Of a stretch of DNA of 5,843 bases, positions 1 through 5,203 are shown in pieces. A program made the translations under genes and the position numbers. Numbering within the stretch: the first letter of the stretch is position 1; every line of letters starts with the position of its first letter. This DNA is from Chloroflexota bacterium (GTDB lineage: Bacteria; Chloroflexota; Limnocylindria; Limnocylindrales; CSP1-4), in NCBI GenBank assembly GCA_021789355.1, contig JAJYJR010000396.1, positions 1 through 5,843 on the forward strand, read 5' to 3'. A model generated the notes under the pieces. It did no database searches and was not told the origin of the DNA. It saw only the letters and a list, made by a program, of their open reading frames with translations.

Positions 1-89
1 TGACCGCTATCGGTATGCTGCTGGTGGTCATTGCGTTGGCCGCGGGTCTGCCCGCCCGGCCGGCGGAGGAAGACGGGGTGGGCGAGTAG
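1..89 (+). CDS. C-terminal end of a membrane protein (5' end outside window)
   Basis: The frame starting at base 3 is open from the window edge to a TAG at 87-89 and gives 28 residues. The first 15 or so are strongly hydrophobic (TAIGMLLVVIALAAGL) and are followed by a short polar, acidic tail (PARPAEEDGVGE). This is the usual appearance of a last transmembrane helix with a cytoplasmic tail, as in many transporters, for example the major facilitator type. The other two frames do not give a comparable helix. Too little is present to name a family. A weak hairpin lies directly behind the stop, and the next gene starts about 160 bases later, so this gene probably ends a separate transcript. Confidence 0.6.
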   Translation, partial: TAIGMLLVVIALAAGLPARPAEEDGVGE

Positions 90-92
90 CGG

Positions 93-125
93 CCTGCCAC
101 TGGCGCGAGACTCGCCGAAAGCAGG
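93..125 (+). terminator. Weak stem-loop behind the membrane protein gene
   Basis: CCTGC (93-97) can pair with GCAGG (121-125). Inside it, GGCG (102-105) pairs with CGCC (113-116) around a 7-nt loop. The structure starts 4 bases after the stop codon and is followed by TCGTTT, a poor T-run. Position suits a terminator, but the stem is interrupted. Confidence 0.3.
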
Positions 126-238
126 TCGTTTCGGGCACCGTCCACGACGGGTGATCATTGGTGAGAGACCCTCCTGTCCTTCCGGATCGCCGTAGTCTTC
201 CTCGGCAGATGCGCACCCCTGCGCAGAGCGACCGACAT

Positions 239-243
239 GAAGG
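239..243 (+). promoter_or_regulatory. Shine-Dalgarno sequence that favours the GTG start at 253
   Basis: GAAGG at 239-243 touches the ATG at 244, leaving no room for ribosome spacing, but stands 9 nt before the in-frame GTG at 253. This makes GTG 253 the better start for the following gene. An in-frame TGA at 238-240 excludes any earlier start. Confidence 0.45.
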
Positions 244-252
244 ATGTGGCCT

Positions 253-1050
253 GTGCAGACCGACGCCAGCGGCATAGGTGAGCGCCGGGTCAGTAGACTC
301 CGCTACCGGCTCGAGCCTGGCGCGATGCTTTCGTTCAACAATCCATCGCCGCTTGACCGCGAGACCGCGACGTTTCGCCTCCACCTCGCGGACGGGACCG
401 CGACCTTCGAGATGGTGGGGGACTTCGCCTCCGAAGAGGCCGCGCGCGCGGTCGTGGACCCGTACTGCCAGGCGTGGGAACTCGACTTTGCTTTGCGCAT
501 GAACCGGGAGATCAGTTTCGCCTTCGAGGGAGCTGAGATGGAGGCGCCTCGGCAACTCCCCGGTTCGCGCAACCAAGACGTGCAGGTATCAGCGATCGAC
601 GCGACCGGACGAGCGCTTGACGTCGCGAGTGTGAGCGTCGAGTACGCGACATACCCTGAGCCGCCCGAACGGTTCGGCACCTCGATCGAAACCGAGATGA
701 TGTACTACCACCTGCGGCAGTATCGACTTCGCCGCGAGACCTTTGCGGTCATGGGCTACTTCTGCCTGACCGTCCTTGAGTGGCGTGCCGGTGATCGGGG
801 CAAGGCCGCCAAACAGTACCGCGTCGACCCCAAAGTGCTCGCCGAACTCGGGCGCCTCACCTCCGTCGTTGGCGACGCGCAGACAGCACGCAAGCTCGAC
901 CGCCAGAACACGCTTCGTCCGCACACGCCCGAGGAGCGCGTGTGGATTGAGGCAACGGTGCACGCGCTGATCCGCCGGGCCGGTCAGATCGCGTCCGACC
1001 CCGGTGCTCAATGGCCACGTCTGACTCTTGCGGATCTTCCTCGCCTCTAG
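253..1050 (+). CDS. Uncharacterised soluble protein, beta-rich N-terminal half and helical C-terminal half
   Basis: I do not recognise a named family. The product is 265 aa from GTG 253, chosen for its spaced GAAGG, or 268 aa from ATG 244. There is no signal peptide or membrane segment, so it should be cytoplasmic. The first half alternates short hydrophobic and polar stretches (RLRYRLEPG, FRLHLADGTATFEM, ISFAFEGAEME), which suggests beta strands with a helix near DFASEEAARAVVDPY. The second half, from about residue 145, looks all-helical: ETEMMYYHLRQYRLRRETF, then AKQYRVDPKVLAELGRLTSVVGDAQTARKLD, then EERVWIEATVHALIRRAGQ. Codon third positions are GC-rich throughout, so it is a genuine gene. 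The spacing to both neighbours (more than 90 bp) and a promoter candidate before the next gene suggest single-gene expression. A HEPN-like helical domain was considered, but no clear Rx4-6H signature is present, so no function is assigned. Confidence 0.8.
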   Translation: MQTDASGIGERRVSRLRYRLEPGAMLSFNNPSPLDRETATFRLHLADGTATFEMVGDFASEEAARAVVDPYCQAWELDFALRMNREISFAFEGAEMEAPRQLPGSRNQDVQVSAIDATGRALDVASVSVEYATYPEPPERFGTSIETEMMYYHLRQYRLRRETFAVMGYFCLTVLEWRAGDRGKAAKQYRVDPKVLAELGRLTSVVGDAQTARKLDRQNTLRPHTPEERVWIEATVHALIRRAGQIASDPGAQWPRLTLADLPRL

Positions 1051-1083
1051 CTTCCGATAGGCGCTCGCCCACGTTCCGGCGCT

Positions 1084-1113
1084 TCGACACGATGCATACT
1101 GAGTTCGTCTAAA
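1084..1113 (+). promoter_or_regulatory. Possible sigma70-type promoter for the Asp-box lipoprotein gene
   Basis: TCGACA at 1084-1089 matches five of six bases of the TTGACA -35 box. TCTAAA at 1108-1113 matches four of six of TATAAT, with an 18-nt spacer. The region is AT-richer than its surroundings and lies about 35 bases before the start codon. Only the match is seen; promoter activity is inferred. Confidence 0.3.
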
Positions 1114-1133
1114 CCCACTCGGGTCGTTTGGAC

Positions 1134-1138
1134 AGGAG
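1134..1138 (+). promoter_or_regulatory. Ribosome binding site of the lipoprotein gene
   Basis: AGGAG at 1134-1138 stands 8 nt before ATG 1147. It is the strongest Shine-Dalgarno match in the window and fixes the start so that the lipoprotein signal peptide is complete. Confidence 0.7.
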
Positions 1139-1146
1139 CAGTCGAG

Positions 1147-2391
1147 ATGCCTCGCCTCGCGGCCGCACTGCTAGTCGCAGCACTCGTGGGCGCGAGCTGC
1201 GGCTCAGCGACTGGGCCGAGACCATCGGCGAGCGCAGCAACATCGATGTGGACAGCGGTACCCACGGGCGTCTCGGAGACGACTCCACCCGCTCCGATAG
1301 CCGCCGCGCCTGACGTACCGGGGCCGACACCGGCGCAGGCACAGTGGCGGCGAGTCTCCGGGCTGTCGGCGTTCCGTGACCCCAAGGGTCGCTCACGAAA
1401 CTTCGACAGAGTCTCCCTCACTACGAGCGGCCTGATCGCTGTTGGGAGCCTCGACGACGGGAATGGCGTCAGCTCGACCGGCGTGTGGACCTCCACCGAC
1501 GGCCTGAGTTGGAAGCGAGCACCCGACAACCCCGCGTTCGACGGCACGTTCATCACTGACATCCTGTCGCTGACGACCGGCGCAACGCTTCTCGTGGGGG
1601 CCGATGAAACCGCGGTGGCTCCCACAGCAGTGATCCTTGGTGGCAGTGACGGCGAGTTCTCGCCAATCGCAGCGTTTGCCAATGCCCGGATCTTCGGAAT
1701 CACGCTCATGAACCACGAGTTCGTGGCCGTCGGCACGACCACCGATGCGAAAGGCAACTGGGCGCATTCAGCGATCTGGCGCTCGTCTGACGGGTCGACA
1801 TGGAAGCGGACTGCCGGACCCGGTGGAGCGAAGGCCCTCTCTACCCTCGCCGTCTTCGACGGGCACCTTCTGGCGACCTCAGTATCAGGAGCCGCGGCTG
1901 AGGCGCTGAAGATGGTGACGACATTCTGGTCTTCGACGGACGGCGTCCACTGGTCCGAGGGAGATCGGATCACTGGCGTAAACGTCACCGACCTAGCGGC
2001 CGCGGGTTCGGTCGCGGTCGCGGTGGGAGCGGCATACGAGACAGACAACGCGCCGCATCCGGCGGCCTGGTCCAGCCCCGATGGAACCCGTTGGACGAAG
2101 GCTCTCCCGCCGACTCTCGCGGCAGCCGCACCGGAGCTTGGAGTGCTGCTGGGTGTCTTCGGGTCCAAGGGCATGTCGATCGCTGTGGGCTGGACGTTTG
2201 GAGATCCGTCGAGGGCGCTCGCGTGGGCGAGCCTCGACGGCAGCTCGTGGGCGCTCTTGGGGGACGAGGCGGCGCTCGACGATGCACAACCGGCAGATGT
2301 CACCGTCCTTGACGGGCGAGTCGTGGTCGTTGGCGGAACAGGCGACCCCGACTCGGAGGTCCCGCTCGTCTTGCTCGGGCCGACCCTATAG
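1147..2391 (+). CDS. Secreted lipoprotein with Asp-box (BNR) repeats, sialidase-like beta-propeller
   Basis: The product is 414 aa. The N-terminus is a short lipoprotein signal peptide: Arg3, a hydrophobic run, and a lipobox-like VGASC with Cys18 as the predicted lipidated residue. Gly at -3 is unusual but allowed. A low-complexity Ala/Pro/Ser/Thr linker follows (about 19-65), typical of a tether between membrane and folded domain. The rest holds at least five Asp-boxes of the form W-x-S-x-D-G-x-x-W, at residues 114-122, 211-219, 261-269, 308-316 and 360-368, plus a degenerate copy near 165-173. Asp-boxes are beta-hairpin turns found in sialidases, VPS10 proteins and other propellers. They are structural and do not show enzymatic activity. 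The catalytic Arg triad and Tyr/Glu pair of true sialidases cannot be identified, so a binding or sensing role outside the membrane is as likely as hydrolysis. Proteins of this layout are, from general knowledge, abundant in some Chloroflexota. Lipidation, location and fold are well supported; the ligand is unknown. Confidence 0.85.
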   Translation: MPRLAAALLVAALVGASCGSATGPRPSASAATSMWTAVPTGVSETTPPAPIAAAPDVPGPTPAQAQWRRVSGLSAFRDPKGRSRNFDRVSLTTSGLIAVGSLDDGNGVSSTGVWTSTDGLSWKRAPDNPAFDGTFITDILSLTTGATLLVGADETAVAPTAVILGGSDGEFSPIAAFANARIFGITLMNHEFVAVGTTTDAKGNWAHSAIWRSSDGSTWKRTAGPGGAKALSTLAVFDGHLLATSVSGAAAEALKMVTTFWSSTDGVHWSEGDRITGVNVTDLAAAGSVAVAVGAAYETDNAPHPAAWSSPDGTRWTKALPPTLAAAAPELGVLLGVFGSKGMSIAVGWTFGDPSRALAWASLDGSSWALLGDEAALDDAQPADVTVLDGRVVVVGGTGDPDSEVPLVLLGPTL

Positions 2392-2398
2392 CGGCCCG
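2376..2398 (+). terminator. GC-rich hairpin spanning the lipoprotein stop codon
   Basis: CGGGCCG at 2376-2382 is the perfect inverse complement of CGGCCCG at 2392-2398. The 9-nt loop contains the TAG stop at 2389-2391. The seven all-G/C pairs make a stable stem, but no T-run follows. It could be a terminator of the T-less kind common in high-GC bacteria, or a 3' end stabiliser. Confidence 0.4.
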
Positions 2399-2443
2399 CC
2401 CACCGAGACGAGAGGCCGGCGTGCTCCATGACCCGGCTTGGCT

Positions 2444-2473
2444 TTGAGTGCGCAGCCCGCCACGCTCGATGCT
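2444..2473 (+). promoter_or_regulatory. Possible promoter of the DUF2321-methyltransferase operon
   Basis: TTGAGT at 2444-2449 matches four of six -35 bases. GATGCT at 2468-2473 is a poor -10 match after 18 nt; TATCGT at 2473-2478 is a better box but too far away. Transcription from here would start near 2480, leaving a leader of about 40 nt before ATG 2519. The position agrees with the internal start chosen for the zinc-ribbon gene. The evidence is weak. Confidence 0.25.
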
Positions 2474-2501
2474 ATCGTGCCGTGGGGCTGGCGGCGCGTG
2501 T

Positions 2502-2507
2502 GGAGGG
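2502..2507 (+). promoter_or_regulatory. Shine-Dalgarno sequence that selects ATG 2519
   Basis: GGAGGG at 2502-2507 lies 11 nt before ATG 2519. The longer in-frame reading from TTG 2438 has no such site and would add 27 residues unlike the family's N-terminus, so the start at 2519 is preferred. Confidence 0.55.
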
Positions 2508-2518
2508 TGGGGTTGGAT

Positions 2519-3028
2519 ATGGCCCGGGTACCCGGTGAGAGCTGGTACGACACCGCACAGATCTGCCGGAACGGGCACCTCGTCAGCGCGTATTACGAGA
2601 GCCAACCGGAGCACCGGCAGGCGTTCTGCGACAAGTGCGGCGCGCCGACCATCATCGCCTGCGAAGCCTGCGAAACGGCCATTCGCGGTGCCTATCACGT
2701 TCCCCGGGTCCTTGGCTTCCTCGGGCCCACTTCGCCGCCGGCCTACTGCCACGCCTGCGGCCAGCCCTACCCGTGGACCGAGGATGCGATGGCCGCGGTC
2801 CGTGAACTGGCGGACGAACAGAATGTACTGACGGCCGAAGAGCGGGAGCAGCTCAAGGCGACACTGCCCGACCTCGTGGCCTCGACGCCCCGCACGACGC
2901 TCGCCGCAGGTCGCTTCAAGCGGCTGGTTGCGACGGCTGGGTCCGGTGCGGCGGACGCATTCCACGATCTGCTCGTCGACGTGCTGAGTGAGGCCGCGAA
3001 GAAGGCGATCTGGGGACCCGGCGCTTGA
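2519..3028 (+). CDS. DUF2321-type double zinc-ribbon protein
   Basis: From ATG 2519 the product is 169 aa. The pattern matches what I know of the DUF2321 family (Pfam PF10083): [12 protein letters not shown] near the N-terminus, an FCDKCG pair, a CEAC pair followed by an IRG-YHVP stretch, and a [13 protein letters not shown] pair. Visible metal ligands are Cys16, His20, Cys37, Cys40, Cys48, Cys51, Cys77 and Cys80, enough for two zinc sites. From about residue 86 the chain is helical and amphipathic ([25 protein letters not shown], then [33 protein letters not shown]), as in the family. No enzyme motif is seen. The family's function is unknown to me; zinc ribbons usually bind nucleic acid or protein. 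The stop overlaps the TTG start of the methyltransferase gene, implying translational coupling and a shared role, perhaps as an accessory or control subunit of a restriction-modification system. That role is inference. The gene itself looks intact. Confidence 0.85.
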   Translation: MARVPGESWYDTAQICRNGHLVSAYYESQPEHRQAFCDKCGAPTIIACEACETAIRGAYHVPRVLGFLGPTSPPAYCHACGQPYPWTEDAMAAVRELADEQNVLTAEEREQLKATLPDLVASTPRTTLAAGRFKRLVATAGSGAADAFHDLLVDVLSEAAKKAIWGPGA

Positions 3029-3776
3029 AGACGAACGTCCTGTACTACGGCGACAACCTCGACATCCTGCGCCGCTTCATCCCGGACGGTCGAAGCCCGG
3101 TGACATCGTGCTCGATCCGTTCTGCGGCTGCGGCACCGCCACCGTCGCCGCGCAGAAGCTCGGGCGGCGCTGGATCGGGATCGACGTCACCTACCTCGCC
3201 ATCGCCGTCATGCGCCAGCGTCTGCGCGACAGCTTCCCCGAGCTTACCGAAGTGGAGGTGGTGAACCGGCCGACCGAGGTGGCCGGCGCCCGGGCGATGC
3301 TGAAGGACGGCAGCCTAGAGCACCGCTACCAGTTCCAGTGGTGGGCGCTCGACCTCGTGGGCGCGAGCCCGCGGGGCAGCGTCGAGAAGAAGGGGGCCGA
3401 CCGGGGCGTTGATGGCGTGATCACCTTCACGGGCGCGGGCGGTAAGCCGGAGACGTGCATCGTGTCGGTCAAGAGCGGCACCGTGAACCGGGCCATGATC
3501 GCCCAGCTCAAAGGGGACATGCACGCGCACGGCGCCGCGATGGGCCTCTTCGTGACGCTGGAGGAGCCAACCGCTCCCATGGTGCAAGAGGCCGCCGAGG
3601 CCGGGTACTACCACTCCGACGTGTCGGGGCGTGACTACCCGGCCGTCCAGATCCTGACCATCCGCGAGCTGCTCGACGAGGGCACGAAGCCAAACCTGCC
3701 CCTCCTCGTGATGCCTGCCTACCAACAGGCGCAGCCGGTCAAGAAGGCGGCCGAGCAGGCCGAGATGTTCGGCTGA
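3025..3776 (+). pseudogene. Broken site-specific DNA methyltransferase-nuclease fusion (internal deletion plus frameshift)
   Basis: TTG 3025 overlaps the preceding stop (TTGA). The first 21 codons, to about 3087, read [21 protein letters not shown], the standard start of beta-class N4/N6 DNA methyltransferases. The next expected step, SVDLIYLDPPF with catalytic motif IV, is absent. Instead the other frame takes over at about 3090 with [20 protein letters not shown], which is SAM-binding motif I, near the C-terminal end of such enzymes. It continues for 228 codons to TGA 3774-3776. In this order (IV, target recognition, X, I) the lost part contains the catalytic and DNA-recognition regions, probably several hundred codons. 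The retained C-terminal fragment carries, from fragment residue 80, an Mrr-like restriction endonuclease domain: [24 protein letters not shown] (Asp108) and IVSVKSG (Lys128), a PD-(D/E)xK-type core with Ser in the usual Glu/Gln place. As written it cannot encode a working methyltransferase. An assembly collapse is a possible alternative to a real deletion. Confidence 0.85.
3085..3092 (+). other. Deletion junction inside the methyltransferase gene
   Basis: The N-terminal frame is recognisable through GAC 3085-3087 (Asp of ...FIPD). The C-terminal frame is recognisable from TCG 3090-3092 (Ser of SKPGD). The two frames differ by two positions, so the missing segment is not a multiple of three. 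GGTCGA at the join could be a short shared sequence used for recombination. This is inferred, since the parent sequence is not here. Confidence 0.65.
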
Positions 3777-3789
3777 GATGACGAGGATT

Positions 3790-3816
3790 CCGGAGCCGAC
3801 CGTCTAGGGGCTCCGG
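3790..3816 (+). terminator. Hairpin 13 bases behind the methyltransferase pseudogene
   Basis: CCGGAGCC at 3790-3797 pairs perfectly with GGCTCCGG at 3809-3816 around an 11-nt loop, in which CC (3800-3801) could pair further with GG (3807-3808). It follows the TGA at 3774-3776. No T-run follows, but the 8-bp GC-rich stem and the position suit a terminator of the zinc-ribbon/methyltransferase operon. Confidence 0.5.
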
Positions 3817-3880
3817 TGCTCACCGAGGAGATACACCGCGTCACCGTCCCTGCTGCCGCGCGATCCCCGACTGTGGCGCG

Positions 3881-3910
3881 CACAGGAAGGTCGGAAACGA
3901 CCTCTTTGTG
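3881..3910 (+). terminator. Long hairpin with GAAA tetraloop between convergent genes
   Basis: Two 13-nt arms (3881-3893 and 3898-3910) enclose a GAAA loop at 3894-3897. Ten positions are Watson-Crick pairs, two are G-U wobbles (3885/3906, 3886/3905) and one is an A-C mismatch (3887/3904). In the - strand transcript the two wobbles become C-A mismatches and the loop is UUUC, so the fold is better as + strand RNA. It may be a second terminator for the + operon, or could also stop transcription of the convergent gene that ends at 3946. Confidence 0.45.
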
Positions 3911-3945
3911 GGCCGGCCCGAGAGCATGCTGCCGCCCAGCCAGGG

Positions 3946-4914
3946 TCAAGGCTGCGGTCGGTCGTGCCCTTTCGGCACAGGCGCGCTCGCACCCGCATCC
4001 GCCACGATCTTTCCTCGATCCGTCAGCCCCAGCAGACCTACGCGCCGAATAGCTGCAGCCTGCTTCGGATGCAGGGCGAGGTAGCTCTCGGCGGCCTCAA
4101 TCGCGGCATGCGTCGGCGCCTTGCGGAGGGTCTCGTGGAGTTCATCCAACGTCGTCACCAACCCCGGGGCGTCTACGGCGAAGAAGAGGGCGAGGGGTAA
4201 GGCGATCTCCTGAGCGCGTCGGATCAAGCGCGGGAGTGCCCCTGGACCCAAGGAATTGCGACCTCCGAAGAGCTCCAGCATGCGGGCGACCTCGGGGAGT
4301 TCCACCAGCATGAAGCGGACGCGCGGACGGGCCGCCCGAAGATCGTCCACGGTCGCGGAGGTGACGAGGGACTGCAGTCGATCACGCGTGAAGGCGCGCA
4401 TCACCACCAGCCCGTCAAGCGCGTCACCGGTCAGCCACGGGCCCGCGTCGTCCAGGCGATCGCGCCGGGCTCGCGGCGCCATGCCCGCGGCCCGTTCGAT
4501 AGTCGCCGCTCCGTCCTCGTCCAGAGAATCCGCACCCTGACCTGCCATCAGCAGCATCCCCTGGAAGAGACCGTCGGCGACTTCGGGTCCGACGCGCCCC
4601 AGACCCAGCATCGCACCGAGCTTCGGGGCCATGCGCTCGGCGAGCCTGGACCATTCGTCGAGCTGGTGATCGGAGGGATCCGCTGGCAGCGGGTCGGTGG
4701 GGAACCAGGCGAGCACCGCCTTCCGGACGTGCTCGGTGTCGATGGGCCAGCCCTCGGCCCAGAGCAGCACCGCGAGCTTATGGCGCGACTTCGTCTGCCG
4801 CCGTAGCTGGCAGAGCGCAAGGAGCTGCGGCGTCACACCCGGCGCGCGCTCCGTGACGAACCCATGCCGGCCCACGGACACCTGATTGGCGGTGCGCGAC
4901 AGGAGCCCGTCCAC
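3946..4914 (-). CDS. Uncharacterised protein with an upstream helix-turn-helix-like N-terminus; start unclear
   Basis: The GTG at 4914-4912 is the first canonical start and gives 322 aa ending at TGA 3948-3946. The same frame continues coding-like for about 36 codons upstream, to about 5022. There AYAELAQAAHAAGFEVTASQ-VHEWVVDGLL has the look of a MerR-like helix-turn-helix running straight into the Asp-Gly-Leu-Leu that follows GTG 4914. No ATG, GTG or TTG occurs between the in-frame stop at 5094-5092 and 4914; only ATT 5022-5020 and CTG 4977-4975 are available. The body is helical and soluble: LLALCQLRRQTKSRHKLAVL, LWAEGWPIDTEHVRKAVLAW, a central region ERMAPKLGAMLGLG, RVRFMLVELPEVARMLELFGG, and a C-terminal YLALHPKQAAAIRRVGLLGL. 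I do not recognise the family. DNA binding is inferred only from the upstream segment. It could be a gene with a rare start or one whose start was lost. Confidence 0.7.
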   Translation of the reverse strand: MDGLLSRTANQVSVGRHGFVTERAPGVTPQLLALCQLRRQTKSRHKLAVLLWAEGWPIDTEHVRKAVLAWFPTDPLPADPSDHQLDEWSRLAERMAPKLGAMLGLGRVGPEVADGLFQGMLLMAGQGADSLDEDGAATIERAAGMAPRARRDRLDDAGPWLTGDALDGLVVMRAFTRDRLQSLVTSATVDDLRAARPRVRFMLVELPEVARMLELFGGRNSLGPGALPRLIRRAQEIALPLALFFAVDAPGLVTTLDELHETLRKAPTHAAIEAAESYLALHPKQAAAIRRVGLLGLTDRGKIVADAGASAPVPKGHDRPQP

Positions 4915-5070
4915 GACCCACTCGTGGACCTGGGAGGCGGTGACCTCAAACCCCGCAGCGTGGGCAGCCTGCGCCAGCTCCGCGTACGCAGGTGTCTCCC
5001 GCCGTCGTACTGCAGTGGGAATCCGGGACGAGTTGCGCGGGGGCCGGTTGGTAGAACTGTGACGGCTTCG

Positions 5071-5087
5071 GGAGGCACCGTGCTTCC
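5071..5087. repeat. Short inverted repeat
   Basis: GGAGGCA (5071-5077) pairs with TGCTTCC (5081-5087), seven pairs including one G-T, around a 3-nt loop. It lies before the helix-turn-helix-like gene and could be an operator or part of a terminator for the upstream - strand gene. Confidence 0.3.
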
Positions 5088-5102
5088 TCGGTCAAGCGAA
5101 GA

Positions 5103-5144
5103 GGCGGCTCCCGCCGGCTGCACCGGCGCTTACCGGCGGCTCCC
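5103..5144. repeat. Direct repeat and nested inverted repeat behind the 5204 gene
   Basis: GGCGGCTCCC occurs twice (5103-5112 and 5135-5144). CCGCCGG (5111-5117) is the inverse complement of CCGGCGG (5133-5139), with a 15-nt loop. On the - strand the structure lies 64 nt after the stop of the upstream gene, so it may be a T-less terminator. The very high GC makes chance similarity likely. Confidence 0.3.
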
Positions 5145-5203
5145 CCGCCCGCGCGCGGTGCCTCGGCGCGGACCCGCGGCGAGCCGTCCGGAGCAGGCGC
5201 CCG

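Larger units (their letters stand above)
4915..5203 (-). other. Gap between the two - strand genes: upstream coding extension and hairpins
   Basis: Bases 4915 to about 5022 encode, on the - strand, the helix-turn-helix-like extension of the downstream gene. The remaining 180 or so bases hold no convincing gene. They contain a TTGACC hexamer on the - strand (5095-5090) without a good -10 partner, plus the inverted repeats at 5071-5087 and 5111-5139. No RNA gene is visible. Confidence 0.5.

Noticed and set aside
237..281. 14-codon open frame (ATG 237) overlapping the start of the first full gene
   Set aside because: It could act as a leader peptide, but it has no ribosome binding site of its own and nothing unusual in its codons, so chance explains it.
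1047..2429. 460-codon open frame on the - strand opposite the lipoprotein
   Set aside because: It is long only because high-GC sequence lacks stops on the complement. The + strand carries a signal peptide, lipobox, ribosome binding site and repeated Asp-boxes.
2438..2518. Longer start (TTG 2438) for the zinc-ribbon gene
   Set aside because: No ribosome binding site is present, and the extra 27 residues do not resemble the family. GGAGGG before ATG 2519 gives a better start.
2988..3089. N-terminal part of the open frame leading into the methyltransferase C-terminus
   Set aside because: These codons read the zinc-ribbon end and the true methyltransferase N-terminus in the wrong frame. Only the part from about 3090 is genuine.
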